64,000 nucleotides of DNA from Magnolia sinica (GCF_029962835.1 NC_080587.1:58557528-58621527), one strand, 5' to 3'. Positions 44,170-56,679 are shown, counted from the first letter of the stretch. Made by a program: numbers and translations. Notes: a model not told the origin generated them from the letters alone.

Positions 44170-46700
44170 TTTACTTTATTTGCTGAAACACCAATTGATA
44201 GGAAGTTCGTATTAGTACTTATATGTTGTTGCCTCTCAGGTACTTTTTATCCACTTCTATTTATTTTTATTTCTCTCATGTTGCTTTTATTGGATATATT
44301 TATACATTGAGGACAATGTAGAATTTAGGTTGAGGAGTATTCCTTTGGAAATTCTTCAGATTTGTGCCGATTATTTTTAAATTTTTGAGCTAAAATTTTT
44401 AAATTTTTTTATGAATTTAACTGGTTTGAAAGATAATTCAGATATTATAATGATAAGATATTTAATATTGAGGATTTTTGAAACCTGAATTTTAGTTATT
44501 TGATATATTTCAAAGTTAAGTTCGAAGTATTAATCTTTAATTGGAAGTTTTAAACATTGATTGAGTTATAAATTCATATGTCACATCTAGTTTACATATT
44601 AAAGTTTAAGTTTTATATTGTAGTGTTAACTTGATGATTATTGAAAATGAAATAAACAAATCTGAGGAAGTTATCCATCATATTCAATAATAATAATAAT
44701 AATAATAAAATTTTAAAGAGAGAGAGAAAGTAATACCCAAGTAAAAAAATAGTTGCCATTAAAAAGAGCTACCTATCAAAATTTTATGAAAGGATTGTTG
44801 TTATAAAAAAAGATTGAAAATAGTGTGAAAGCCATTAATGGAAAATTCCAAAACTAGAAGAGTAGAGTGTTCAACTATAAGGCAAGTTTTTTTTAAGGTT
44901 TTGGTTATCCTAAATACTCTTCGATTATCAATGTTATCATGAAAGTAGATAGCTCAACCTTTGGTTGTGTTAAGTTAAGATTTAACTATGCACTCATGGA
45001 ATTCAATGTTTAAAATTTTTCTAATTATAGGATTAATGCATTGAACTTGATTAGGATATTTACTAAGGGCTAGAGTTTAAATGAGTTATGCTTTCCATTA
45101 ATGTATTTAGATGTTTATAATTTAGATTATTTTTAGAATTGCTTGAGTTTAACAGAATTTATTTATTTAGTTTTGAAATATCTTTTGCATGTTTTACTCG
45201 GGACTAGCAAAATGCTAGTTGGGGGTGTGATAATGTCTAAATATTGCATATTTATCCTCTCAATTACATTAGGTTTCTTAGTATTAAGGTGCTAAATTGA
45301 TTCATCAATATATGTTTTCTATATGCAATGAGATTTTGGACCTAAAGAATAATACATGCTTAAATGATGTATTTAGAGATAAAGTTGAATATGATGAAGA
45401 ATTGGATATTTGGAGGACATTAATGAAGAATTTATATGCCAAATATTCAAGAAAATAATGTATAAAGGATGGACAAAAGACTAAAAAATCATACAGTCCA
45501 TCAATAGAAATAACAAACTGTTCAATCCCAACTAAGGTTTGTTCGGTCTAACTGAATGTACACATAATGATCCAACAATAAGATGTGATTTTCAAAGATA
45601 GTTCAACTCAACATTAGGCCTGACCGAAGCCATATTCGGTGCCACCAAAAAAGAGTTCAGTGCGACCTTAAGAGACAAAGACTTCAGATGAATATTAAAG
45701 AAATTCGATTACAACCGAGAGACTAGTTCGGTGTGACCAGAGACTATAGTTGGTGTGACCAAAGTGTAACAAAGGAGTGTATACTGACAATTGGTATCGA
45801 TTCCCTAGTGGGGGCGGCTAACAGAGGAGTGTGTACTAACAGTGGGGTGTACTAACAAACTAACAAAAAAATATATGAAAGTTTGAGGTCAGTTCGAAGA
45901 CGGTGCGAGTTTTCCTATTTAAAGGGATGTTTTAAGCGATTCTAGATACAAATTAGGGCTTGAGAGAGACCTAGAGGTGGCGGAACTTCCACGGAATTGT
46001 CTTTCTTCTTTAATTTCTCAATTTTAGTTTGCCTTTTAGTTTTTTTTCTAAAATGTTACCCATGCTAGGATAATCTCTTAACTAAATCTAAGGAATAAAG
46101 CTTGTAGTTAATTGCAATATTTAGTTTATTTGATTCAATAACATTGGTTTGAATGATGATAGTAGATTGAAATAAATTTGAATTTACTTTAAAATCTTTG
46201 AGTTAATTATTTATGAATTTGTTGTGCATCATGGGTACAATGAATGCTTTGATTAAACAATTATTTAGCTTGAATTAGAGAATGATTCAATATGTATAAT
46301 TGATCTATATATTATCGCCTAAGGGTGCTTTAGATGCTTCTAATTCCATGTGATTGAGATCTAAGTGCTTAATGAGTGAATCGTTCAATTGAAATCATGT
46401 TTTATTGGTGTTAACGATTTGTTTAATAGAATTATTCTTTGATTAGATAGGATGGGAATTCAATTCCAATTGAGTTATAAATTGAATCAGTGAACGAGAA
46501 ATTGTGATTGCTATAAGTGGATTCTTAAATCCTTAGTTTTTTATTTATTGTTTTAAAACTATTTTCTACTTTGCTAAATTGAAAACCCAAACACCATTTA
46601 CATTTATATAAGTTCTTGTTTGTGTTCCTCATTCCCTAAGGATTTAACCTCAGTCTCACCAAGTTATAACTGCATCACAGCCCTACACTTGGGGTTGTCA
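44170..46700 (+). mobile_element. 3' end of a second Athila-like element
   Basis: The block repeats the layout of the Athila 3' untranslated region: TTGAGGACAATGTAG near 44310, GGACTAGCAAAATGCTAGTT at 45201-45220, GGGGGTG, and then an LTR. The 5' part and all coding sequence are absent. The junction with the Tat antisense ORF lies at about 44165-44200. It is much diverged from the 26.9-38.7 kb element, so it is a different family. Confidence 0.75.
45226..46700 (+). repeat. LTR of the second Athila-like element
   Basis: Starts TGTGATAATG (or TGATAATG at 45228) right after the G-rich tract and ends CACTTGGGGTTGTCA. Its end GGATTTAACCTCAGTCTCAC and CATCACAGCCCTACACTTGG match the Athila LTR end in order. 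About 1.47 kb. No target duplication can be tested because the left partner is missing. Confidence 0.7.
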
Positions 46701-47640
46701 ACCCTTCGGTTCAATCAAAGGATGCCTCTCGAAATAACTTTCCTAATCATTGGACAATCTTATGTAAGCTTTGAACTGTCCCATGGAGCCCGGTAGATGC
46801 AACGATGCTTGTTGCGAACTCAATTTGGCTTTCCTTTCCTCAGCTTCACTCTCCATCAGCACTCACGTTGATGAAATTTTGATTTGAACTTGTAGGGCAG
46901 TTTCCATTCCACAAATTAGCTTATAAAGAGTTTCGTCTGTAGCTGTGCATAAAAAAGTGGCTTAATGTCTTCTAATTTTCTCGAGGAACCCGTTGATCAT
47001 TAAATTCATGAAGGGCATTTTATTATCGATGTCGATAGCATGTAGGAACCCTTAACAACTAATGATATCATTGAACTTGTAGGGCAGTTTCCATTCCACA
47101 AATTAGCTTATAAAGAGTTTCGTCTGTAGCTGTGCATAAAAAAGTGGCTTAATGTCTTCTAATTTTCTCGAGGAACCCGTTGATCATTAAATTCATGAAG
47201 GGCATTTTATTATCGATGTCGATAGCATGTAGGAACCCTTAACAACTAATGATATCATTCTTCATGAGAATTATCACACGAGATAAGAATGATGCCTCCA
47301 TCCTCTTTCCGAAGTAGTCGACTGTCACAAGTACGCGCTAATGACTGTTAGATGCCGTCAGGTTGACTTTTCTGTTGATGTTCATATCCCACGTAGAGAA
47401 TGGTTAAAGCTTTGTAAGGTTGTAGAGTTTCGAAGTACACATATGGATCTAGTGCACACGCTCCTGACACTTGAAGTACTTTCTGACATGCTAGCAGCAA
47501 TCTGTCTCCATTATTAGTTGATAATAACCAAGATGTAGAATCTCTTCCGCCATTGTATTCATTCATGTGCAGGCCACACACTCTAACATAGAATATAGGC
47601 ATGATCTTGGCAACTTCTACTTAACGGGCTTGATTTCAGG
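46701..47640 (-). pseudogene. unrecognised coding-like remnant
   Basis: On the minus strand 47602-47348 is open for 84 codons (STNNGDRLLLACQKVLQVSG, then ALTILYVGYEH). Further down, pieces such as GKRMEASFLSRVIILMKNDI and DIDNKMPFMNLMINGFLEKI read in various frames between stops. The 187-bp duplication falls in this remnant. It looks like decayed protein-coding DNA, but I do not recognise the family and propose no function. Confidence 0.3.
46884..47257. repeat. exact 187-bp tandem duplication
   Basis: Units 46884-47070 and 47071-47257 both run from TTGAACTTGTAGGGCAG to ACTAATGATATCA and show no difference by eye. Confidence 0.9.
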
Positions 47641-47869
47641 CTTGGTTTACAAGTTTTTGCTCGAATTAGAACAAGTCTTTATGGAATGTAAGATTGGGCA
47701 ATCATGGCTTCAAGAGTTCCAAAGTCAAACTCTAGATTGAAATCATATGAGTTAACTTGTTACTCAGGTGCTTTGATAGATAGACTTGACACTTTATTAC
47801 TTGAGATTTTTAGATTTTTTTTTTCAGAATTTTTAGAAAATTTTAAATATCTGATTTTTTTTTAAATGA

Positions 47870-49640
47870 AATATTTGATTTTTTTTTTAATGAAGTATTT
47901 GAAAATTTTAAAATATTTGGTGTTTTGGGTTTTGAATCTTCTAACTTTTTTGGAATTTTAATTAGAAGGGATCTCGAGCAAGACAGCGATGCAAAACAAG
48001 GACTGCCTGATTCGGCTCAGGGAGTCAAGCATTATAGCTTTTATTGTCGTCATGGGGACTATGAACCTGTTACTGCCCTGCACTCCTTCCCCTTAGGAGG
48101 CAGGGCCAAAGGATCAGTAAGTGAGCCCTTGCCATTGTGCCCAAGTCTTAGAATAGATATGGAACTGATCTCTGAGTCGGTGTCGAATTCGATTTCTCTC
48201 GGTTCATCCTCGATGCATTGCAACTCCTTGGGTTCTTCCAACTTGGGTGGAACTGAACTCGTGGTCCAATCAATCAGAGGCAATTACTCCCCTTTGACTG
48301 AATTCTCATCAAACAGCTTGGTCAAGCTCAATCCGCTCATTTGGTCCTTTGAGGTAGAATTTGCCTTGTCATCGAGACAAGTGATACATGTACTAATATA
48401 TCAGATAGATGTGCAGATGAAGGGATCCTTCTTTTCTCGATAACCTTATCTTCTACTGGTATCTTTGTCCATTGGTTTCTCCCCTGACTGATATCCCAGT
48501 CTTCTCTTGTTCACATTTCCTTGATCCTCTGTGACTAGGGTAGAGTCTTGATATTCTAGCCAATAATAGGAGATCTGATGCTCAACAAGATAGAAGACGT
48601 AGTTTGATTCGATGGGACATGCAAGATGAATGCAATTCGTAGTTTCGAACTTGAGATTGTGGTATGGCATGTCCTCATTGGAGCATCATACATGTATGGG
48701 TAAAATGTCGGGCTCCTTCTGTCTCTCGTTGTTGTGGCTAGATGGTGGGGACTTCTGCCCTTGGTTGTCGATTGACAATTGTGGCATGGATAGTAATGTT
48801 GGTATTGCGGGCAAGTTGTGCCCCAAGTTGATTAGTGTGGGTAGGTTGTGCCCCTGGTTGGCTAGAGTGGGTAGGTTGTGCCCTTGGTCAACTGCTGGAG
48901 GGGGGAGGTTGTGCATGTGGCTAATTGTTGGAGTGATGGGGAGGTTGTGCCCCTGGTTAACTGCTAGAGAGGGCAGGTTGTGGCCCTAGTTGACTGCTGG
49001 AGTGATGGGGAGGTTGTTCGCTTTGATACTTGTTGGAAGAGGCAAGTTGTGCCCCTGATTGACTACTACTGAGACGAGGAGATTGTCCCCTTGATTGATT
49101 GTTGGAGAGTTGTGCCCCTTGGATGACTCAGGGTGCGAAGACTGGACTGAATGAAGCCCATGAGGGGCTCTGAGATTGGACTAGCTGAAGGTGCCCTGCA
49201 AGATGAGGGGCTCGAACTCTGGACGAGAGTCGATGGCGTGAATAAATTGGGCTGGATGGAAAGAAGATTCTTCTTTAATAATATTGATGGTATGAGTGCT
49301 TAATTACAGGCTAGATTAGGGTATTGTGGGTTTTGTTTGCCGACTATGATTGTGATATTATAGGTTTCATCTCAGTTGTTGTTGTTGTTATGGTTGTCCT
49401 TCTTGAGGGGCGAATGGTGTACCTTCGGTAGAGATAACCAGATTATCTTCTTCCAATGGATGGGGGACAGGAACACTTTCGTCATTTTCTCATATCCGGT
49501 AGGCCTTCTTTCCATTATCGGTTGTACTGGGGAGGCCTGATGAGGCCACAAAGGGGATATCGTCCGACTCATATATGGCGCAGATGCGTTCAATGAAGTT
49601 GGCATACAGATGCGAGACAAGGTATCCAGAGATAGTCAGG
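47870..49640 (-). pseudogene. decayed minus-strand ORFs with a GHNLPT-type repeat
   Basis: Minus-strand frames 49620-49372, 48916-48686, 48670-48446 and 48283-48059 lie in series. The second has repeats of QGHNLPTL. The third reads NCIHLACPIESNYVFYLVEH, and the last has an acidic stretch IEDEPREIEFDTDSE. The pattern suggests a broken retroelement gag-like protein, but I cannot name the family. DNA between 47640 and 47925 is AT-rich with no gene. Confidence 0.3.
48795..49130. repeat. GGTTGTGCCCCTGGTTG minisatellite
   Basis: About nine degenerate units of 30-40 bp carry GGTTGTGCCC followed by TGGTTGRCTGCTGGAG. The frames CPWL (plus) and GHNLPT (minus) are products of the repeat. Confidence 0.8.
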
Positions 49641-50179
49641 TTTGTCGAGTGGATGTAAAGCTGGGCACAGGATAACTCGATTCGTCCAACTTGTTCAGAC
49701 CCGACTCAACCTGAACCGAGTGGGTGAGATGATTTAAACCGAGTAGACTGCACCCAATCTAAACTCAAATTGAGTCGAGTCCGAGTTACCCATTAACTTG
49801 ACTCAACTCAACCCAAAACCCGACTAAACTTAGGTTCGGGTAATGCGTGTGTGTGTAACTTAATTATCTAAACCCTACCAACCGCACTACCGCACCTGAC
49901 CCGATCTCTCTCCCTCCCTCCTCTCTCGAGCCCGACAGCCACCCACCACCACTAGCCACCAGGCCAACCTCCTCCTCCTCTCTCTGTATCCTCTCCACTC
50001 CCTCCATCTCTCGAGACCGACAATCGCTCATCTTAACCCAAGCAGCACCATAGCAGCCCGCTCGGACGATCTGCACCCACCCGACCACCCAACTCTGCCT
50101 AATCGAGGGAATTTACTAATTTCTATAGTTTTGTTTTATTAATTTCTAATTTGGGAGGGTTTGTGAAATTTGGGTCGAG

Positions 50180-50395
50180 TATGGTTGAAATCGAGTGCGT
50201 TCGGACTGGGTGTGGACTGTGGTGCATCTGGGCTAACTCGAGTGCGGCTGGACTGGCTCGAGTGCGTCTAGGTTGGCTGTGGACTGTGTGGTGCATCCGG
50301 GCTGGCTCGGGTGCAATGGGACTGGCTGTGGTGCGTCCAGGCTGGGTAGAGTGAGGTCAAGATGGTTGTGGTGCGTCTGAGCTGGCTGAAGCTGA
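50180..50395. repeat. GGCTGTGGTGCGTC degenerate minisatellite
   Basis: Degenerate units of ACTGGCTGTGGTGCGTCYRG and GCTCGAGTGCGTC recur about every 30-45 bp. Confidence 0.6.
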
Positions 50396-50402
50396 ACCAT
50401 TT

Positions 50403-50530
50403 CTAAACCCTAATCCATAAACCTAACTCCTAAACCCTAAAACCTAAACCCTAAACCCTAAACCTAAAACCTAATCCCTAAACCTTAAACCTAATCCCTA
50501 AACCCTAAATCTCATCCCTAAACCCTAAAC
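50403..50530 (+). repeat. telomere-like CCCTAAA tract
   Basis: About 128 bp made of CCCTAAA units and variants (CCTAAAA, CCTAATC), with several perfect AAACCCTAAA joins. This is the plant telomere repeat sequence, internal and degenerate. Confidence 0.85.
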
Positions 50531-51149
50531 GGCTAATGTGTGTTTTTTTTTTAATGAATTAAACAATTAGTGGTTTGTTTTTGTGAATTATGTATTATAT
50601 TGCTTATTGCTCAGCTTATTATTGTGCATTAAACAATTAGCCTAATATGATTTATTTTTGTGAATTAGACAATTAGTTTCTCATTTGAGGATTCTATGTG
50701 GCTAAACATAAATATAATATATTTTTTATGACATAGAAATAACTCAAATTGTCATATTTTAAACAGTTCAAGGTTAGATAGATATTATGCTTTCATATAA
50801 CTTTTTTAAATGCTCATGCTTGTTCTGTGCTACATCTCCTCATTTCTCTCTGGATATGTTTCTTCCTTTTTATTTCTCATGTTGAATATCTTCACATTGC
50901 TTAAATATTTGGTATGAGAATAAAATGGAAGATCAACTTATAAGGAGAGACAAAGAGATGCTACCAAAATTTCAGTGTGGGCATTTAAATGGAATATGAA
51001 AGTATTACAATCTATCCAAACTTAGATGAATGACTAATTTAGGGTTTAGTTTAAACTTTTAAGGCATTATAGTGCTAATTTGATTTAGTATCTTTCAATT
51101 AGTAGATGACTAATAAGAAAATTCTCAATACCCTCGATAGTTTGTTAGT

Positions 51150-53030
51150 CACTTCACTGATGATCTTGGCTGAAGGATTAAGTCTATAAGATGAAGAGGT
51201 GCCCATTGAGATTGGTACCTCACAGTCACAGAGTTCAGTAAAATGAAAAAAAAAAAAAAAAGATCGGTAGTATAGGAAGATTTTGAATAAGTAACATTAA
51301 AGAACTGCACGATAAAGATACAGTGCAAGTACTGCAAGACTCAATATGCTAAATAAGTAGATGGGTCGGCCATAACTCTGAAGAAATACCTATTAAAGTT
51401 TCATTTTAAAAAAATAAAATGAGAAGTCAGACCTCAGGCTAACAGACACTTTCATTGCAAATAAAAATCATTTCATATAGTAAAGAGTCTATCTTTCGTC
51501 AAATTAGCTAGGGGCCTAAACCATAGATATGAGAAAGTCTCCCGTACAACAATAAAGAGAGAGTGTATGAAAATGTAAGCAAGCGAAAAGGTCAAGTTGA
51601 AAGGACAGTTGCCAGTTAGCATCAGTTTTCTGAATTAGTCTGACATCAAATTTGTGGACGGCATCCAATCAAAGAAATGGGTATTTGCCACTAACTACCC
51701 ATTACATTGATATCGAATGGAGGCTCTATAAAAAAGTTATAAACTTTCGTTATTTTGCGTCTCCTCACTTTGATTTGTTAATTTCAGACTGCATCTACAA
51801 ATGCCTTGCAGAGTGGAGCATTAAAAAGAAAATCTACTCAATCACTTTAGATAATGTCCTTGTAAACGATAACGTGATAACAAATTTGCGAAACCGGTTT
51901 AGGGTCACCAGTGACTTGTATTTCGATGAGAAAATGTTTTATATTATGTGTTGTGCCCATATCCTAAACTTGATTGTACAAGATAGGCTTAAAACAATTA
52001 AGCCAACAATTGAAAACATAAGGGAGAGTGTAAAGTATATACGGGGTCACCTTCATGATTAAATACATATAATGAGATCGTGAAACGGTTGAATTTGCCA
52101 TCTCAAAGAACAATGAAGCCGAATATCATGACACGTTGAAATTCAACTTATGAAATGTTAAATACAGTGATAGCTTTCAAAGATTCATTCTCTCACTATG
52201 CATAATGTGATAGTGTGTATTAGTGGTTGCCTTCTAATGATAATTAGACAATATCTAAAGCAACTCACAAGTTCCTTTCAGTTTTTTACGATACAACGTA
52301 AATCTTTTCAGAAAGCAAACATCCAACAACAAGTATATTTCTATCAGAACTTTAGAGAATAAAAGATGTTTTGTACAGAAGCTGTATATGACCGGACTTT
52401 CAACAATTAATAACTATAGGTATGTAGTTAAAGTTTGATAAGTATTAGTCTAAGTACAATCTGATAATGACCGTTGCAGTCGTTCTTGATCCTCGATACA
52501 AGATGTTCATTGTTATATTCATTTTTAAAAAGTTATGTGATGAGAAGAGTGCCATTAAGGTCAATAAGATTCATAATGCAGTTGAAGATTTGTACAATTT
52601 TTATATAGAAACTTTGAGAGCTGCAAAAAATAATACTGCAGGTCAGACTCCTTAAGTGGATTTTAGTTCTAATATTGCTGCACAACGAAACATGATCGAC
52701 GATTTCGTGTCTTTCATGGCACGAGTCAAGACCCAAATGCAAACAACTCAAACAGAACTTAACCATTATCTTAAAGAGTCACTTGTAAAGTACAAATGCG
52801 AAAATTTTGATGTTTTAGACTGGTGGAAGTCGAAAGCTCGTGAATCACAGTACCATGTGCTCCCATTAATTAAACGAGACATATTATTATTTCCAATTTC
52901 AACCGTGTCGTTGTAATCTACTTTTAGCACATGGGTAAAGTTGTGAACAAGTATCAAAGCTCACTTCTACCGGAATCAGTTGAAACACTCATTTGTAGAC
53001 ATGATTGGCTATATATAATCTGAGGAAAAA
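51150..53030 (+). pseudogene. hAT (Ac/RICESLEEPER-type) transposase remnant
   Basis: Pieces in order: a BED zinc finger start (CKYCKTQYAK near 51324) with several stops; then an open frame 51652-52062 with YLPLTTHYIDIEWRLYKKVI, the SITLDNVLVND motif with its Asp residues and CCAHILNLIVQD; then 52467-52655 with VVLDPRYKM; then 52656-52916 with the C-terminal dimerisation segment (FDVLDWWKSKARE, RDILLFPISTV). The end (STWVKL..FYRNQ) is out of frame by about 52920-53020. The order matches plant hAT transposases of about 650-700 residues. At least three frame breaks exclude function. Confidence 0.88.
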
Positions 53031-55560
53031 TAAACTCTATTAATGAGAAGTTCAAGAAAGAAAATCATGAGAAGCGAGATGAGACAGTACCTGTAACAAT
53101 TGCATAAAGCAGGATGAGAAGATGACTTCTATTTCTCTTGCATTTGTTTATAACTATTTGACAATTATTATTTGTAGACTTTTGTAACATTTGATGAGTA
53201 AATGGATATTTTCTATACTTATCACTTATCAGCTTATGTATTTTAATGTTTCTTTTTTATATTTTTTCTCTTTTTATTTATGCTTTTAAATAACTAAATG
53301 TTGCTTAAATCACATATAATTGGCTGGTTGCATTTTTTTTTTTCTTCATTCCTTAATTATTTATATTACCTCAACCTAACCAAATATTGTCTCTCAAAAT
53401 TCGCACTTATAGATATTCCATTTGAAGATGATCCAATGACAAATATTTGGGATTATAGAGCCGAGTCTGCTCCCATGATAGAAATATAATGTTGCAATAT
53501 GTGAAAAATAATTTGCAAACAAAACAAATCGATTAAAATTGCATTTAGCTTGTGAGAGAGGAGACACTACCCCATGTAGCAAAGCTCCTCCAGAAGTCCA
53601 GAATCTATTTAGATCCATTATCAACTCAAATACAAAAGCTTCCACCACCGATTCTCTTACAACCAATACAACCAGTCAGAAGATATAGAAGTAAGCCTCT
53701 TATAATTGACATGGCTAAAATCCAAGCCATCCGTTTATAGTCACACAAATTTTCAAAATTCGTAAATACTTCGTAATGTATATTTAAAATCTCATTTAAT
53801 ACATTATAAAATCTCAAAAGGCCAAGAATCGCCTCACTAATTGAATGGAATTCCTCGTGACAAATATAGCAGACATAAGAGATCATAAAGCTTGAGAATA
53901 TCTCCTAATATTTTTCCTCCTCCTATCTCCTGACTTATACATGGTGGCCTCTTTGTACGGTATACACATTTTTGAATTCTAAGGATCATGTGTCTAGTAA
54001 TTAGACTACTTAAAGCTGTTGATATATCTGACAGCCCAAATCTCCTTGATAGGACGCACTTAACTTTATTAGGTCTGCTCTTAATGCATGTCTGCACGTT
54101 TTCACGAGTACTGGAAAGATTTTTCATGGGAAAATAGGGCTATTCCTATTAAAAGCTTCTATTCATGCCAACCAAAGAAGTGCATAGAAATGCAATTCTT
54201 TGGGATGCAAAGTTGATGAATACAAGGAAAAAGAAGAAAGGTCTATTAGCTCGATACACAAGGCACTGAGAACTTGCAGGTTAAATCAAAAGGTCAGGGT
54301 GGTGGTCCCAATTTGGATGGCTTGTCAACCACAAACGTAGCCCCGTTTTAATTTCTACATACACGTGGACGGTAGGTTAGTTCCTGCCCATCAACAATCA
54401 CACACTGCCAGAATATCTAATAACTCCGATCTCAAACCATAGAATAAACATTCAATCCATGTCTGATGGGAATCCTCCTTGTGTGCCGAATTTCCATTGT
54501 CAAATGGCCAAAGAAAAAGGGAAAAAAAAAAAAAAAAAAAAAACAGAAACTAGTTCAAAATGCATTGCTCCCAAATGGAACCGCAACAAATTCGAAATGC
54601 ACAAACTTTCAAGACACTAATTAGCAGGCAGCATAGCTGCATTTCGAAATACCAAAAGGGCTAGTAAAATTGGCCAAAGGGTAGTTGAAATTCACTCAGC
54701 AAGCAAATTCAAAATGCAGTCTTCGTTGATGAGCAAAATCACTCCATTTGGACATGAGCACAGTCACTTCCATTGAACTTCTGCTCAAATTCTTCCACAA
54801 TGCAAGTCCTCCAAGCTATCGCTTGAATGTGGCTTTACAAAACAAAGGTAGAAAAACTATTCACTGTTGCTGGAACAAACACTTTCAGACGTTCCCACCC
54901 CATGAGGGGCATGATCGCCAACTCAACCAATGGTGGCTACTATTTGATTTTGCATCAATCTACTGTTCATGGACTCAGTGGCAGTCAACATGAGCAAATG
55001 GTCAGCCAGCTTTCGATGGCACAGTTTCTCTCAAACCAAAAGTTACATGGATCGACAAACGAATAAATGTTGTAAACTTTCACAAGTCTAGAAGCATAAG
55101 AGTCCTGAGATCGGATTCCCGTTTGCAATAAGGAAAAGTAGTTTCGAAACCTTTTGACTTGAAATGATCCACATGGGTTAACTACAACTTAACCCAGATA
55201 ATATCCTCCTTCACAACCTTTTTGAAACCCCTGGCTCCCCCATAAAGACTAGGAACATGTAATGATAGCTTCCCCACCTTTTTTTTTACCCTGCTGTCCA
55301 GAACCACCATGCTTTCTCATTAAACCCACTCCCCGAGTTCAATTTTCTTGATGAAAGGTACATCTTAAAGACTCACAGCCTCATCATGTAAGCCTTCTAC
55401 CAAGGATGGGGTCCCCCTCTTTGAAACACCATCTCATGTGCACAGTTAGCTTGAAAAAAGAAAATAATAACAGAAATGTTCACGGTTAGTTTATTCAATT
55501 CCTCTAGGAGAAAAGCAGGAAAAAAAAAAATATAGTTAAAGAGACAAAACACCATCGGAT
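53031..55560. other. no gene recognised
   Basis: AT-rich sequence with poly(A) runs (54519-54543 and near 55520). Open frames at 53298-53489, 53552-53740, 53886-53626, 54127-53837 and 54748-55066 give no family signature, and splice-linked exons could not be assembled. Confidence 0.4.
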
Positions 55561-55589
55561 AATGGAAATTTGGAAGTTTACTCTAGCTC

Positions 55590-55590
55590 C

Positions 55591-55650
<60 letters not shown>
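55590..55650. repeat. (CAA)n(TAA)n microsatellite
   Basis: About ten CAA/AAC units followed by about ten TAA/AAT units. The resulting poly-Asn frame is an artefact. Confidence 0.95.
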
Positions 55651-55651
<1 letters not shown>

Positions 55652-56080
55652 TCAGCAAAAGGCTGAAGAGAAAAGGCGGACATATCTTTACATTAGCAAG
55701 CATGAGTATTATATATAAACAAGGTCAAATCACAAAACAGCACTTAGGCAGTTAAAATCAAACCAGATGATTGATAATGTGCATAGGCAATCAAATAAGC
55801 TAATATCATACTCCTTTCATAACCAATTACCACTCCTATAAATTTCCTACCTTCTACTCCATCTAAACTGGTGTTTGGAAACGGATTGGGGAATCAACAC
55901 ACAAGTATAAAAATGGTAATCCTGTCAGTATATTGGAGGTTCACGGTAGAAAAAGGGCATCATGCTCTGATGTGGGCCCCACCACCAAAGGTAACAAAAG
56001 GGCATGGGCATCTTTTCTGTCCCAGTGCATGCAGGATTATTATTCACCCTTCCAACTGATCTCTACCCATGGCATCATTG

Positions 56081-56175
56081 CAATTCCTAGGGCATGGGCA
56101 TCTTTTCTGTCCCAGTGAGAAAAACAAAGAAACACAAACATGTACGATAGGAAAGGAACCTCACTTCTTGCCACC
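56081..56175. repeat. local duplicate X, copy 1 of 2
   Basis: The 95-bp block beginning CAATTCCTAGGGCATGGGC is repeated at 56460-56554 with no difference by eye. A shorter piece (GGCATGGGCATCTTTTCTGT) also occurs at about 56001. Confidence 0.9.
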
Positions 56176-56389
56176 CAAAAGAAAAAAAAAACATCTATTT
56201 TTTATTTATGTCCTTTTTATCAGACAGCATTAAAAGAAAAAGACTATATAAAATAGCCATTGACACATAATAACTTGGACATGCCAAACGTAGAACATAG
56301 ATTATCAATTAAAAGAACAGAACAGTCACTTAAATAAAAATCACCAGGAAAGGTAAAGAATCTTGAAAACTAAAACAGACAATAGGACA

Positions 56390-56458
56390 CCAACATAGCA
56401 ACAAATACACCATTTGCAAGGCAGACTGCATGGTGCATGAACTAGAGACCCCCAACCC
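56390..56458. repeat. local duplicate Y, copy 1 of 2
   Basis: The block from CCAACATAGCAACAAATACA to GAGACCC is repeated at 56611-56679 with two or three differences. Copy 1 directly abuts X copy 2. Confidence 0.9.
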
Positions 56459-56459
56459 C

Positions 56460-56554
56460 CAATTCCTAGGGCATGGGCATCTTTTCTGTCCCAGTGAGAA
56501 AAACAAAGAAACACAAACATGTACGATAGGAAAGGAACCTCACTTCTTGCCACC
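56460..56554. repeat. local duplicate X, copy 2 of 2
   Basis: Second copy of the 95-bp block at 56081-56175. Confidence 0.9.
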
Positions 56555-56610
56555 ACTACATGGCCTACAGATACATACAGCCAGGTTGGCTTCACTTAAT
56601 CGAAAGGCCA

Positions 56611-56679
56611 CCAACATAGCAACAAATACACCATTTGCAAGGCAGACTGCATGGTGCATGAACTGGAGACCCTCAACCC
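56611..56679. repeat. local duplicate Y, copy 2 of 2
   Basis: Second copy of the block at 56390-56458. Confidence 0.9.

Larger units (their letters stand above)
49656..53030 (+). mobile_element. decayed hAT transposon with transposase; right end not found
   Basis: The left end TAAAGCTGGGCA differs at one base from TAGAGCTGGGCA, the end of the hAT miniature element at 23653. It is followed by the same type of GACCCGACTCAACCTGAACC sequence and an AAACCCTA then CT-rich leader. A transposase pseudogene occupies about 51150-53030. Target duplication and right inverted repeat could not be located, so the extent is an inference. Confidence 0.5.

Noticed and set aside
48630-48989. Plus-strand frame with CPWL repeats
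   Set aside because: Product of the GGTTGTGCCCCTGG minisatellite; the opposite strand looks slightly more protein-like and even that is doubtful.
55570-55755. Poly-Asn protein
   Set aside because: Translation of a (CAA)n(TAA)n microsatellite.
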